From NCBI GenBank assembly GCA_027625915.1, contig JANTQA010000015.1, forward strand, positions 8,895,001 to 8,959,000: DNA of 64,000 bases, given 5' to 3'. Below, piece by piece: positions 54,238 through 64,000 of the stretch. Position 1 is the stretch's first letter, and every line of letters starts with the position of its first letter. Below the pieces are notes generated by a model. It ran no database searches and was not told the DNA's origin. It saw only the letters and a program-made list of their open reading frames with translations. The stretch is from Anaeramoeba flamelloides. Taxonomy: Eukaryota > Metamonada > Anaeramoebidae. A program made the translations under genes and the position numbers.

Positions 54238-56976
54238 ATGTTTGTCAAACCAAACTATGGCCAAGAAAAAATTAAAAGTCCTTCGCGACCCAAAAAGCAC
54301 CCATTTGTTTTTTCGATTAAAAAAATGAAAAAGGAAACAAACCAACCCAAAGAAAACCAAATCCTTTCTTGGGTAAGAAAATTATTGTTCTGTCCAGAGT
54401 TGACTTTTGAAAAGTGCTTTTGTGGCTCTTATCTTTATTTAATCAATTTATTAAATATTATCTCCCCAACAGCCTATAACAAATTAGCAACCACAGGATC
54501 GAGGCAAATACAAAGAGAAAAAAATTTTAATGAATACAAACGAACACTCGAGTCGTGTGGTTTTGTGTCTTCAAATAAATTGGAAATATTAAATTTAAAG
54601 GAAATTCGTGAAATCAAAAAAAATCTTGATTTGCAAAAAACAAAAAAAAATTTTGGACTTGAAGAAAAAAAGAATGAAAGTGCAAAAGAAAACGAAAATG
54701 GAAATAAAGAACAACAGGAAGAAAAAGAATCAACAAAAGAAAATGAAAATGAAAATGAAAATGAAATGACTGGGTATTCAAATAATGAGTTAATAGAAAA
54801 ATTTGACTTTTTAATACAGTCCCTAATTTATTTAATAAATCGCTATGAAAAAAACGGAATTATTCAAGAACGATCTTTCCAATTTCGGACTTTTTATTTA
54901 TTAGAAAATATGATCGGAGAGAATATATCATCAGATTCAGACTATGAGTCTGATCTTGATGATTTGTTTACAGAAGAGCAAATAGGTGTCTATTTGAATG
55001 ACTCAAGGATCAATTTAAAATTTGTTTCAGATTATGATCAAAATAAGGGAACTTTCAAAAATTTATATTTCAACAAGCCAACAAAAAAAAAGCGAACAAT
55101 GTCTAGTAGTCAGCTAAAGTATATGTCAAGAAAAATCAAAAGCGACAGTTATGTAGATAAACACAAAGTCAAGGATGAAAGTGGTAGTAGGAGTGGCAGC
55201 AGAAGCAAAAGAGGAAGTAGAAGTCAAAGTAGAAGCAAAAGCAAAAGCAAAAGCAAAGGCAAAGGTAAAGTGGTAAATAGAGGCAAAGGCAGAAGTAAAA
55301 GGAAAAACAAGCACAAACACAAAAAAAAAGATCAAGATAAAGACAAAAACCAAACCAAACTTCAGTCTGAGCAAAATTTTAATGAAGGGAATATTCTATT
55401 TATACAGCAATCCTCTCAATCAACAAGTGTAATTACAATTGACGAATCTTGGGAAGTTACCACTGAAAGAACTGAAGAAAGTTTGTTTGGTGATTTTTCT
55501 GGGTTAAGTGAAGACGAAGAAAATGGGTATAATTTTATCAAAAAGAGTCTAAAAAGGAAGAATAGTAAGAAAAAAAAGAAGCACAAACACAAAAACAGAA
55601 AAAGGAAAAAGAAAATTAAAAAAGAAAGCGAAACAAAAAAAGAAGAAAAAGGCAAAAGGAAAGGGAAAATGAAAGGGAAAGGAAAGGGGATAGTAAAAGA
55701 AAAAGAAAAAGAAAGCAGAAACAATAACAATAACAATAATAATAACGAAAATAAAGACGAATTTGAAATTACCTCAAAAAAACAAAAACAATTACAAACA
55801 ATAAATAAGAAAAGCAATGATAGTCAAATGAATTTAAAATTACAAACTGGTGAATTTGAATTTGAAGTCATTGATTTTCGAAACCCAAATTCAATTTATT
55901 TAATGAATAATTTAAGAACAATATTAAATAAAAAAAACCGCCAACCAGAAACACCATATATTCTTGAAAATTATTTTTCTTTGAATGTTTTAAACGACTG
56001 GCAAAATAATAAAAAAAAAAACATCAAATCAAAATATGAATTTATTAACGAGTCCAATGATTTGATTGCGAATTGCCATTTAATTAGTAAAAATATATTA
56101 AAAATTGGGATCGCACGGTTTCAATTAGAAATCTCCTTGTATCAAAAAAATGCAAAAAAAAATAATTCGACAAAAAGATGGTATCAAAGCGAAATGTTAC
56201 TAACAAAATCATGTATCATATTCTCCATACCAGAGCTCAGGATTAAAAATAAAATCAAATGGACAAGGCACTTTCTACTGTACACACACAAAGTTGACCC
56301 CCGGGCGGGGCTAATCGAAAGCCTTAAGAACAAGATTTTTTATCGGCTGCGCTTTGAAAGCAAGTTTCTGAAATGGGTCACCTTTTTAACGATCATCCAG
56401 TTCTCGATGAATCGTTCAAACAAAAAATTGTTTGCGGTCAATCCACCATGCCAAAGCATCATGGTTGAGGAATTGTTTTCAAATTATGTTCCTCTGCCGA
56501 TCATGCCAAACAAAAAATTTTTAAGGAACTATTCAAACGTTTCCAAGCAACAGATCAATACAATTTTTCATAATGATAACGACTACGGCGAATACGGCGA
56601 GAATAAGAATCAAGAGAATCGGGAAAATCAAATATATCAAAATTATCATGACAAGGGCGGCGTTAATTTTCTGATATCGGTGGTCATGAATAGAGAGTGC
56701 CCCATCATACCGGGACATTTGAAAATTAGACACAATAAATTAAAAATTGGCGTAATGCTCAAAACAGCATTTAATATTTCCTTTGAAAAGAATATACGCA
56801 TATTCTCACATCCAATTTCAAATAGAATTCTGAGATTGTCTTTTGATTCGATGGATTTGCAAAACGAAGGAATCATTTTAATTGCTTTAACAAAATTTGA
56901 ACGTGTCTTAATTTTTGGTACCTTATTATTTTTTATTGAACAATATTCGAAAAATAAAAAAAACTCTAATAAATAA
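54238..56976 (+). CDS. Large CH-like/PH-like protein with charged disordered middle
   Basis: Single-exon frame of 912 residues. The most upstream ATG is used; Met30 is an alternative. Residues ~38-125 resemble a calponin-homology fold: NQILSWVRKLL, then LYLINLLNIISPTAYNKL, then a final GFVSSNKLEILNLKEI helix, the layout seen in CH domains of actin- or microtubule-binding proteins. Residues ~180-235 are helical; ~300-370 are an RS/KS/KG repeat; ~400-430 acidic; ~436-500 extremely Lys-rich with an Asn run. The C-terminus holds two beta-rich units that look like PH folds: ~618-727 (strand LKIGIARFQLEISLY, closing RLRFESKFLKWVTFLTI) and ~808-904 (closing ILIALTKFERVLIFGTLLFF). Likely a cytoskeleton or membrane linker. 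Domain calls are by pattern and uncertain. Bases ~56270-56740 are clearly GC-richer than the rest of the gene. Confidence 0.75.
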   Translation: MFVKPNYGQEKIKSPSRPKKHPFVFSIKKMKKETNQPKENQILSWVRKLLFCPELTFEKCFCGSYLYLINLLNIISPTAYNKLATTGSRQIQREKNFNEYKRTLESCGFVSSNKLEILNLKEIREIKKNLDLQKTKKNFGLEEKKNESAKENENGNKEQQEEKESTKENENENENEMTGYSNNELIEKFDFLIQSLIYLINRYEKNGIIQERSFQFRTFYLLENMIGENISSDSDYESDLDDLFTEEQIGVYLNDSRINLKFVSDYDQNKGTFKNLYFNKPTKKKRTMSSSQLKYMSRKIKSDSYVDKHKVKDESGSRSGSRSKRGSRSQSRSKSKSKSKGKGKVVNRGKGRSKRKNKHKHKKKDQDKDKNQTKLQSEQNFNEGNILFIQQSSQSTSVITIDESWEVTTERTEESLFGDFSGLSEDEENGYNFIKKSLKRKNSKKKKKHKHKNRKRKKKIKKESETKKEEKGKRKGKMKGKGKGIVKEKEKESRNNNNNNNNNENKDEFEITSKKQKQLQTINKKSNDSQMNLKLQTGEFEFEVIDFRNPNSIYLMNNLRTILNKKNRQPETPYILENYFSLNVLNDWQNNKKKNIKSKYEFINESNDLIANCHLISKNILKIGIARFQLEISLYQKNAKKNNSTKRWYQSEMLLTKSCIIFSIPELRIKNKIKWTRHFLLYTHKVDPRAGLIESLKNKIFYRLRFESKFLKWVTFLTIIQFSMNRSNKKLFAVNPPCQSIMVEELFSNYVPLPIMPNKKFLRNYSNVSKQQINTIFHNDNDYGEYGENKNQENRENQIYQNYHDKGGVNFLISVVMNRECPIIPGHLKIRHNKLKIGVMLKTAFNISFEKNIRIFSHPISNRILRLSFDSMDLQNEGIILIALTKFERVLIFGTLLFFIEQYSKNKKNSNK

Positions 56977-57776
56977 AATATCATTTATTGTTTCAATATT
57001 TTGATAATAATACAAAGATTTTTTTTTTTTTTTTCAGAAGGTGTTTTTTGGGAAAAATAATTTATTCCTCAAAATTATCATTTTTTTGTGATTATTATCA
57101 TTTTTTTACTTAGAATTAATATTTGTTATTCGTTAAATTTTTTTCTCAATTCGAAGGGATTAAATAGAAATATTATATATCCCTTAGAGTTCCAAATAAA
57201 ATAATTGCCTTTGAAACAAAATATTTAATTTGAGTTATTATCCACTTTCAATCAAATTAACCAACAAAATTCAAATCTACTTTATTATCGAAATCTTTGT
57301 GTGGTTTTGGAGATATCAAAAATTAGTTAATTTTTTTCAACAAATTTTCAATAATTAACCAGTCAAAGAAAAATATCAGATCCAAAGATAGTATAAAAAA
57401 AAACTTTTACTGTGTTGAATCTTTCTTTTTATCCTTAATCCTTTATTGTTTTCTTTTTTAATTGGTATATTTTAGTTTTAATTATTTGGTTCTAACAATT
57501 TTCCTAATTATAAATTGTGTTTCACCCTTTTAACCCCCTTTTACCCAAATGATTGATTTTTTGACTCAAATGGTTCGATTGATTTAAATATTGATTCAAA
57601 TAAGTTATACACAATCGCTTTTTGTGCTTTTCATTATATATCCCTACGACCCAAAAAATACTAAAAATGGAAAACTGATCAAATACCTTCGATTATACAA
57701 TAAAAAAAACTAAATGAAAAAATAAAAATAAATAAAGTTTCCATTTAACTTATTCTTGAAAACATTTTTTGCCAAA
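56977..57776. other. Intergenic, no gene seen
   Basis: AT-rich spacer; a T18 run lies near 57019. Confidence 0.5.
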
Positions 57777-58116
57777 ATGATTGAATTCAAACTTGAAAGT
57801 ATGTATATTTTTTATACAATATCTTATTTTTACTCATTTACTAAAACAAATTCTAAATTGTGGGAATTTATTTTTACTAAAAGGGACTAATTTGGTCTTC
57901 AAATGTTTTTTTTTATTTTTAAATGGTAAAATTACAAAAAACTTATTTAAAAAAGATAAACTCTCTGGAAAAATATTCTCATCGAATATAGTAACTTATT
58001 CTTTGATTTCAAAATTTTCTCAACCCCAATTTTTGAAAAAAAAAATAAAAAGTTACACATTAACTTCAAAAAAATATTTTCGATATTCAAAAGTTGAGAG
58101 TGTTTTTATTCTATAA
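57777..58116 (+). CDS. Candidate small two-exon gene, unknown
   Basis: Exon 1, 57777-57798 (ATG, MIEFKLE), ends at a consensus donor GTATGT. An 85-bp intron ends ACTAAAAG, and exon 2 (57884-58116) continues in phase for 76 codons to TAA: 84 residues. The product is basic and hydrophobic (TNLVFKCFFLFLNGKITKNL, then FSSNIVTYSLISKFSQPQFL). No known domain. The model rests on phase agreement and donor quality only. Exon 2's frame is open through the intron too, so it may be chance in AT-rich DNA. Confidence 0.28.
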
Positions 58117-58257
58117 AATTATATCACATTGGTTAATTGGATTTATTTATAAAGCTATATTTTGAAAAATATTAATCAGAAAAAAATAGTACTTTTTTAT
58201 ATTAAGGGCATATCATAAAATTTTTATAAATTTATATGATAAATAATATGATAATAA

Positions 58258-59495
58258 AAGTGTTGATGTTAACATATATTATCAGGATATTTACAATAAA
58301 TTCACATTAATATTAAAAAAAATCTTATTTAATCCTGCTTTATCGGGAAAAACCAAAAAATCACAAAAAATCATAAAATCGTGATAAAATAAATATCACG
58401 AAAAATTGAAAAATTATTTTTTATGAAATCACCTAAAAAAATGTCTTGACTTTTAAAAGTGTTTTGCAATTTTACAACACTTTAAACATTTAAAAATGTT
58501 TAATATTTTTAGAAAGTGTTGTATAGGATCTCCAAAAATTTGAGAGATATAAACCTATGGTAAAAGGAATGACATATTTTAGAGTGAAAAATTTTTTTTC
58601 GGTTTTTTTTTATTTATTTTTTTAACTTGGAAAGAAAAATCTTTTACAAATTTTATGATCAAACTAATAATCCGTAATTTCAACAATGTATTGGAATATA
58701 AAATAGAATTTTAAAAAAAAAAAAAAATCGGGCAATTACCTTCACATGTTAATTAACCAAAAGAATAGAAATAACTTTTCTTATTATTGGTAATCGATTA
58801 AAAAATCCTATAAAATCTATCTATCCTTTCTCAAAATACAAACATAGAAGAAGACGAATAATGATAAGAAAACAAATCTATAAAAAATCTTAATAATTGG
58901 TGATCATCTGGCAAGGGTGTTGTGAAATCTTTTGAAAAGTTATCCAACTCCTTTTAGCTTTCTGAGAATACTGAAAATCTTTGAACCCAAGAACACATTC
59001 TTTTAAGAACGGGTAAAAAGTTTTTGTTTTAGAAGTCTTTTTTTGAACACAATTAATAATATCAAGATTGACTGAGATACTATTTATTGACATTAAACAT
59101 TAGGTTTGTTGGTATAAAAGGATGGATTGATATGTAAACAAAATCAAAATAAAATACAATGATAAAATTTTGATTTGATCCTTGATTGAATCATTTATCT
59201 TTTTTGTTTTTTTATTGAAAAGAATAACTATTTTTTACATAATCTATTTTTGGACCCAACGAAATTTTCCTTTAAAAAAAAAATTGTTTAATTAGCCTTA
59301 AAAGACATGAAATATTATATTGTGATTTAATTTTTATCACTGTATTTGGTATTTTTAACGATTTTAAAATAATTATCATTATTTTAGATAATATTGTGAT
59401 TTTTCATATTATCTTGATATTATTTATTATTAAGATTTTAAAAGACATTATAATTTGATAAAAACAATCAATTTTTTTGGAACTTTATTGTGAGG
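58258..59495. mobile_element. TCGCGA-type element, copy 2 (decayed)
   Basis: Colinear with 28132-29404. Shared blocks include TTAACATATATTATCA near the left end, AATCATAAAATCG, CTTGACTTTTA, a TTTTACAACACTTT block, and GGTGATCATCTGGCAAGG with AACTCCTTTTAGCTTTCTGA. None of the seven exact TCGCGA palindromes survives; most aligned sites now read TCGTGA, TCACGA, TTGTGA or TCATTA. The ends are eroded, so no TIR can be fixed. Confidence 0.6.
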
Positions 59496-59585
59496 TTGAA
59501 ACAAAGATATCGTTATATCCTCTTATAATTAAAATTTCGAATATAAAAACAAAAAATTTAAAACAAAAAAAAATACTTTTTGTGG

Positions 59586-59588
<3 letters not shown>

Positions 59589-59617
<29 letters not shown>
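59589..59617. repeat. TA microsatellite
   Basis: A run of about 14 TA dinucleotides, followed by an unusually GC-rich CGGGGATCTGGTGCCCCAC stretch. Confidence 0.9.
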
Positions 59618-59619
<2 letters not shown>

Positions 59620-59739
59620 GGGGATCTGGTGCCCCACTATGATGGTTACAGAATACCAATTGTTAATAAAAGATTGTGGAATTATAATTTTTTCATGAAA
59701 ATATTTAATTTGGGTTTTTGTCACACCCGTGAGATATAT

Positions 59740-59895
59740 GTGTATTCAAGTGTGGTGGGGTGCCTAGCTTTTCCAAAATTCAAAAGAATGGATAAAAATC
59801 TTCAATTTTACTCAATTCTTTTAAATTCTGAAATAGTTAAAATCTTTTTTTTTTTAATTGTCGAAATAAAAAAAAAAAAATTGAAATAAACGTTT
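59740..59895. repeat. Hairpin-array remnant
   Basis: The linker-like GTGTGGTGGGGTGCCTAG is followed by a type B hairpin (CTTTTCCAAAATTCAAAAGA ... ATTCTTTTAAATTCTGAAAT) and a much degraded type A hairpin (CGAAATAAAAAA ... TTGAAATAAACG). Same module order as at 13713-14463. Confidence 0.6.
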
Positions 59896-61017
59896 ATTTT
59901 GATCACCCAAATGATATTATTATTATTAATTAGTATTTTAATCGTTTATCTTCTTCTCTTGTTTATTTATTTTATAGAATTTTCTTTGTTTACTCTTTTC
60001 CCAAAATAAATAAAGAAAGAAAAAGTAACTATTGTTTTACTTTTTTAATTTCAAGAATAACTCAATAATCCTCAACATATAAAACCAAAGATTGAATAGT
60101 TTTGTTTCTTTTTCAAAAATAATTATAGTATCAATCTATTTCCAAATTGTATAAAAGTTTGGTCAAAAGAATATACCAAGTTTATTTAGATAATTTTTTG
60201 AAAATTTTATATGTTTTATTAACTAATCTCAACCTTTCGCCACAAATTTAAGAAAGATATTTTGCAAATTTGGCATCTGAATATTGGGGATTTAACCTTT
60301 AAATCTGTCACAAAATGTATATTTTTTTAAAAACTTTTTGAATTTTTTTAATTAGATCTATAATCATTTTTAATTGATGAGATTAATAAATATTATTACT
60401 TTACTAATTGATTGTTTAGGGACATTTGTGCTATGTATCATTAATTTAATTTACACACAATAACAAGATACATTAATCTATACCCCCTTTATAGAATTTA
60501 TTCTTTAAAGCCAAAAAAAAACACAATTGTTTTTTCTTAAATACTCACTTTTAGATTTACTACGATTTGCCTTTTAAATTCATAATATAAAAACAACTTC
60601 CAAGTTTCATAAAAAATAATTTAAAGATAAATTGCCCAAATCAAGTGATGGTGTAAAAAAAATTCCAAATAATTGGCCATAAATTTAGATTCAAATTTTA
60701 CTTATTAATAGTTACACTCAGAATTAAAAAGAGAACTTTAAAACAATCTTTTAAAATACAATTTCGTCTGTATTTGAAAAATCTTGGGATTGTCTTCAAC
60801 TTATAAACCAGAAAAATATTTTGGAACTTGAATTAAAAATTTTCATTTTTTAATTGAAAAATAACAGTATTAAAATTGTAATGGCCAAGTTATTTAAAAG
60901 TAAAATCTTATAGATGTATTAGGATTTCGTTTTCTGGTTTTCGAACTTAAACCCTATACTTAACAAACTTTTTTCGAAAATATTGGAAAGGGATTACTTC
61001 AATCAATATTTTTTACT
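59896..61017. other. Intergenic, old repeat traces only
   Basis: AT-rich. 60245-60330 resembles 19165-19260 (AAGAAAGATATTTT ... ATATTGG). No gene or RNA structure seen. Confidence 0.45.
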
Positions 61018-61707
61018 TTAAGGGTCTAGTCATTTACCGTGAAAATCCACCACACCCAAGAGATAACTTGAGACTAAAAAGGGTATTGTGAAATAGCCCT
61101 TCTTTTGGTTAACAAAAATAAAATAACAAAAAAAAAAATCCCATAGGATCTCTTTGACAAAAAATTCAACGAAGAAAAAGAGTTCTCAATTTCAAAAAAT
61201 CAAAATTTTAAAAAAAAAATTCATCTTTTCTCATTTTCTTCAAATTTTCAAAAGGTGTAAATTTCTTTAATTTAAAACAAATTGCTTTCTTGTATTTCGC
61301 AATCAATTTAATTCGATTTAGTCTGATTTGTGGTTATTTTGTAACTCTCTAAATTTGACCAAGTAAGGATTATGCAATATTCTTTCAATAAAAACAACTC
61401 ATTTGAAAAAAGAAAAAAAAGAAAAAAAAAGTCACCGAGATCTCAAAAAGCGCCAAAGAGCGACACTTCAAAACTGACATTGTTGTTTTCAAAATTGTAA
61501 TTCACAACCATTCTAAATGGAAATTGAGTGTCGCTCTTTGGCGCTTTTTTCTAAAAATGTCCTCATTTTTAGTTGTTGATTTTTGGAGATCGATCGTACA
61601 TCGTCGGTTGGTTGGTTTTTGATTGGTGTTAAGTCCTCCATAAAATTACTAAAAAGTTTTTTTCCATTTCAGAATAAAAAATTTCACCGTAATGACTCGA
61701 CCCTTAA
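61018..61707. mobile_element. TTAA-flanked MITE, copy 2 (piggyBac-like)
   Basis: 690 bp bounded by TTAA at 61018-61021 and 61704-61707. The TIRs are GGGTCTAGTCATTTACCGTG (left) and GGGTCGAGTCATTACGGTGA read inward on the right. About 95% similar to 6463-7146, same orientation. The internal 19-bp stem (61449-61467 with 61527-61545) is perfect here. No transposase. Confidence 0.75.
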
Positions 61708-62036
61708 GAATTACTCTTTTCAAATTCAACATCACAATTCATTGCTTGAAATAAAAAACAATTTTTTCCCTTAGTGATTTTTCAAATGTTCAAAAAACAG
61801 TTTGGGAACAAATTCTTTTATTCAGGCAAAAAATTTTTAAATTTAAGAATTCCTAAAGTAACATTTTATCTGAACATTTCCTATTTCTAATTTTTTTGAG
61901 TTGCTTTGCCTGAATAGAAAACTAAATCAGAAAAACACGTTCTTTAGGAATTAAAAAGTTTATTAAAGAACATCCAAAATCTCACTTTCATTTTTTAAAT
62001 TCAACTTCAAATTACAGTTTCTTTACTTTATTAAAT
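61708..62036. other. 5' flank of small gene with interleaved complementary segments
   Basis: TATTCAGGCAAA (61819-61830) is complementary to TTTGCCTGAATA (61905-61916). AATTCCTAAAG (61848-61858) is complementary to CTTTAGGAATT (61942-61952). The order A-B-A'-B' would allow a pseudoknot in RNA, or marks two overlapping old inverted repeats. It lies 85-220 bp before the ATG at 62037. Confidence 0.45.
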
Positions 62037-62315
62037 ATGACGAATACAATAGCAAAAGGTGTTTCATTTACTTTCTTAGCAGCGGCAGGAGCGGCGTTTG
62101 TTTATACACTTTTCAAATCAGACAACAAACAAGTCTCACGATCTTTTTCCTCAATTTCTTCAAATCCTACTAAATGGAACAAAAAGGCTTTTGATAAATG
62201 CGATTGTAAGCCTCTGTGGGATTGTCTTCAAAGTGGTGATGATTGTAAAAAACTTGATCAAGATCTTCGGAACTGTGTGAATAAAATCAAATCATTACAA
62301 TTAAGAAAAAATTAA
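62037..62315 (+). CDS. Small membrane-anchored Cys-rich (CX9C-like) protein
   Basis: Single-exon, 92 residues. Residues 8-26 form one hydrophobic segment with small residues (SFTFLAAAGAAFVYTLF), a signal anchor or transmembrane helix close to the N-terminus. Residues 55-80 hold five Cys (55, 57, 63, 70, 80); Cys70 and Cys80 are spaced exactly as CX9C, as in intermembrane-space coiled-coil-helix proteins, but the partner CX9C is not canonical (C57-X5-C63-X6-C70). The helix DDCKKLDQDLRNCVNKI is amphipathic. It could be an organelle intermembrane protein or a small ER/secreted protein. The codon content is clearly coding, and the start is the only ATG before the hydrophobic segment. No homologue recognised. 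Confidence 0.7.
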   Translation: MTNTIAKGVSFTFLAAAGAAFVYTLFKSDNKQVSRSFSSISSNPTKWNKKAFDKCDCKPLWDCLQSGDDCKKLDQDLRNCVNKIKSLQLRKN

Positions 62316-62759
62316 CTTGTTCACCCAACCCAACAATTTGAAAAAATGCTTTTTCTTTTTTATCTCTTTTAAAATTTTCTTTGTCTTCAAGATCCCTTTT
62401 TCGGCTTTCATTTTTCATAAAAAAAAAACTAATCTTTTTTTTTGCAAAATGGAGAAACTTTTCTGGTGAATAAATTTAAACTTAACCTTTACCTTTTTAA
62501 ACACTTTTCATGTTTTTATTGTTTTTTCTTAGCTTTTTAATTTTTATGTTTTTGAATTTGATTTAAGGGTGGAGGTACATTTTATCAATTTTAAGTATTA
62601 CCATTTATGTGAAACTGAATTCTTATAATCATTTCACTAACCAAAGACATGAAGGTTTTAAAAAATTGAGTGTGTCAGATATCCTGTGATAATATATTTT
62701 CAAGCCAAACAAAAAAAGCAGAAATCAAAAAATGAAAAAAATTATCAAGAAAAAATAAA
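62316..62759. other. 3' flank of small gene, no feature seen
   Basis: AT-rich, T-rich after the stop; nothing else supportable. Confidence 0.5.
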
Positions 62760-63330
62760 ACAAAAAAATCATTCATTGATTTATCTTATCTAGAATATTT
62801 GATATAATTACTTCTTCTTTCAGATGAAATATTTTTAATTCTCCATGCAAAAAACTTTTTCCTTTCAAATTTTTGATTAACAAATTACTTTCAATTTCTG
62901 AAGAATTTCACAAAATGAATTCCAAATTCGATTTTTATCAAATTCATCTAATCTAGTTTAGGTTTTGAAAAATAGGATATTTTTTAATTTATTCTTCAGA
63001 ATTGGAGATATATTGGATCTATATATTATGTTTTCAATTTATTATTATTTAGATAAATTGTGAATCCAAAATAATTATGAATCTTGCTTATATATTCTCA
63101 CCAAATTTTTCATTTCTTCAAATTAAAATTTTTATAGGTTGTTTTTGTATTTCTTTAATTCAGCCCCTTGAGTTAAATCTTTGAAACAATATTATATATT
63201 TACACTTATTTTGATAAAAATATTTGAAAAAAGAATTTTGAAAGCAAATTTATAAAAAATAGTTTTATAATAAAATAAAATAAATAGCAATGTTGCTTAA
63301 TATTATGTGATTTATTTTGTTTCTTCTTTA
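62760..63330. repeat. ~560-bp dispersed repeat, copy 2
   Basis: Colinear with 29440-30000 (see that entry). In both places it lies downstream of the TCGCGA-type element, immediately at copy 1 and about 3.3 kb away at copy 2. Confidence 0.5.
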
Positions 63331-64000
63331 AAAATTAAGAAGACAAAGAAATAATTTTCATCATATAATTTGGTTTTTTTTTTTTTTTTTTTTTTTTTTC
63401 ATTCCTGATTTCATCACGTTTGTTTAATGGTGGTAATAGTTCTTATTTGGTATTAAAAAAAAGAAAGAAAGGAAGAAAAGGTGTGTATTTTAATCACACC
63501 TGATTGATAAAACTTTAATTGGTTTCGACTTGAATTAATCACAAGTATTAGATGTAAAACGTTTCTAGTTTCAAAATACAATTTAATAAAACGAAAAAAT
63601 TTATAATTAAAAGATTACTTGAAAAAATTAAAATTTTCAAGAATTTACATGAAATTACTTGATATTCTTTGGTTCTTTTCCTAGGTAGAATAATGAATGA
63701 TATTTTAATTTCACATTTTCAATATCTCTTATACTCAAAAAATCTCTCTTTTTTTTGCAAATTTTCTCATAATAAAACTATTCAAAAAGGTAAAATGTAC
63801 CGAATTGCTGAGTTATTTTTTTTTTTGAATGTTAAAGTTCATATGCAAAGATAAATGAAAATAAATTTTTTTATGTCAAATAAGTACTTAAAAAAAAATG
63901 TTCTAATATCAATTATTTTTTATAATTGACCTTTGAAGGTAAAATGGTGAAATAAGCCAAATAATAAATTTCAATGAAAATTTAATATTTGTATGAAGTT
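63331..64000. other. Window end, T26 tract, no gene seen
   Basis: A T26 run occupies 63374-63399. A 61-residue frame at 63669-63854 is Phe/Lys/Leu-rich and not supported. Confidence 0.5.

Noticed and set aside
55126-55817. Minus-strand Phe/Leu/Ser frames
   Set aside because: Shadows of the Lys/Ser-rich centre of the 912-residue protein.
59477-59889. Overlapping frames across the TA microsatellite
   Set aside because: Tyr-Ile runs come from the TA repeat; the rest overlaps the hairpin-array remnant.

Overview
This window is a strongly AT-rich stretch of a eukaryotic nuclear genome, most likely from an amoeboid protist. Genes are interrupted by GT-AG introns, coding exons are visibly less AT-rich than their surroundings, and the gene set is typical of a motile, endocytic cell: a Rho-family GTPase, the retromer subunit VPS26, a B-box zinc-finger/coiled-coil protein, a filamin-repeat/SPRY protein, a CH-like protein with PH-like folds, and an EF-hand protein. 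Long Lys/Glu/Asn-rich low-complexity tracts inside proteins fit lineages such as Anaeramoebae or Amoebozoa. This taxonomic guess is an inference from style, not from a marker gene.

Layout. 1-296 (-): 3'-truncated EF-hand gene. 297-16141: no confident gene; decayed retroelement pieces, several small terminal-inverted-repeat (TIR) elements, a TTAA-flanked MITE (6463-7146), exon-like fragments, and a dense array of hairpins (13713-14463). 16142-17193 (-): three-exon coiled-coil gene. 20581-22788 (-): filamin/SPRY gene with a huge charged insert. 26605-27563 (-): B-box gene with one intron. 28130-30577: two TIR elements, one full of TCGCGA palindromes. 31392-36396 (-): VPS26, two exons split by a 4,096-bp intron packed with repeats. 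37915-39804: repeats. 41069-43720: a small spliced candidate gene, the Rho GTPase gene (42682-43278) and a convergent exon on the other strand. 43905-47110: a palindromic MITE and a copy of a ~1.2-kb dispersed repeat. 48568-50478 (+): Asn-rich, probably nuclear protein. 54238-56976 (+): CH-like/PH-like protein. 57777-61707: a small spliced candidate, a decayed second TCGCGA element, hairpin-array remnants and a second TTAA MITE. 62037-62315 (+): small membrane-anchored Cys-rich protein.

The confident genes are not an operon or cluster. They share general themes: cytoskeleton and signalling (Rho GTPase, filamin-type repeats, CH-like and PH-like domains, EF-hands) and endosomal sorting (VPS26). 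Intergenic space is dominated by non-autonomous DNA elements. At least eight repeat families occur two or more times here, in both orientations and at different stages of decay. The most unusual is a modular family of near-perfect 70-85-bp hairpins joined by CCTAGG/CCTAACG junctions and a short GTGCCG-containing linker. It recurs at five places, twice next to the same ~400-bp flank, and I cannot match it to a named element class. Three repeat families have inserted into or expanded the VPS26 intron, while the other well-supported introns are 112-199 bp.
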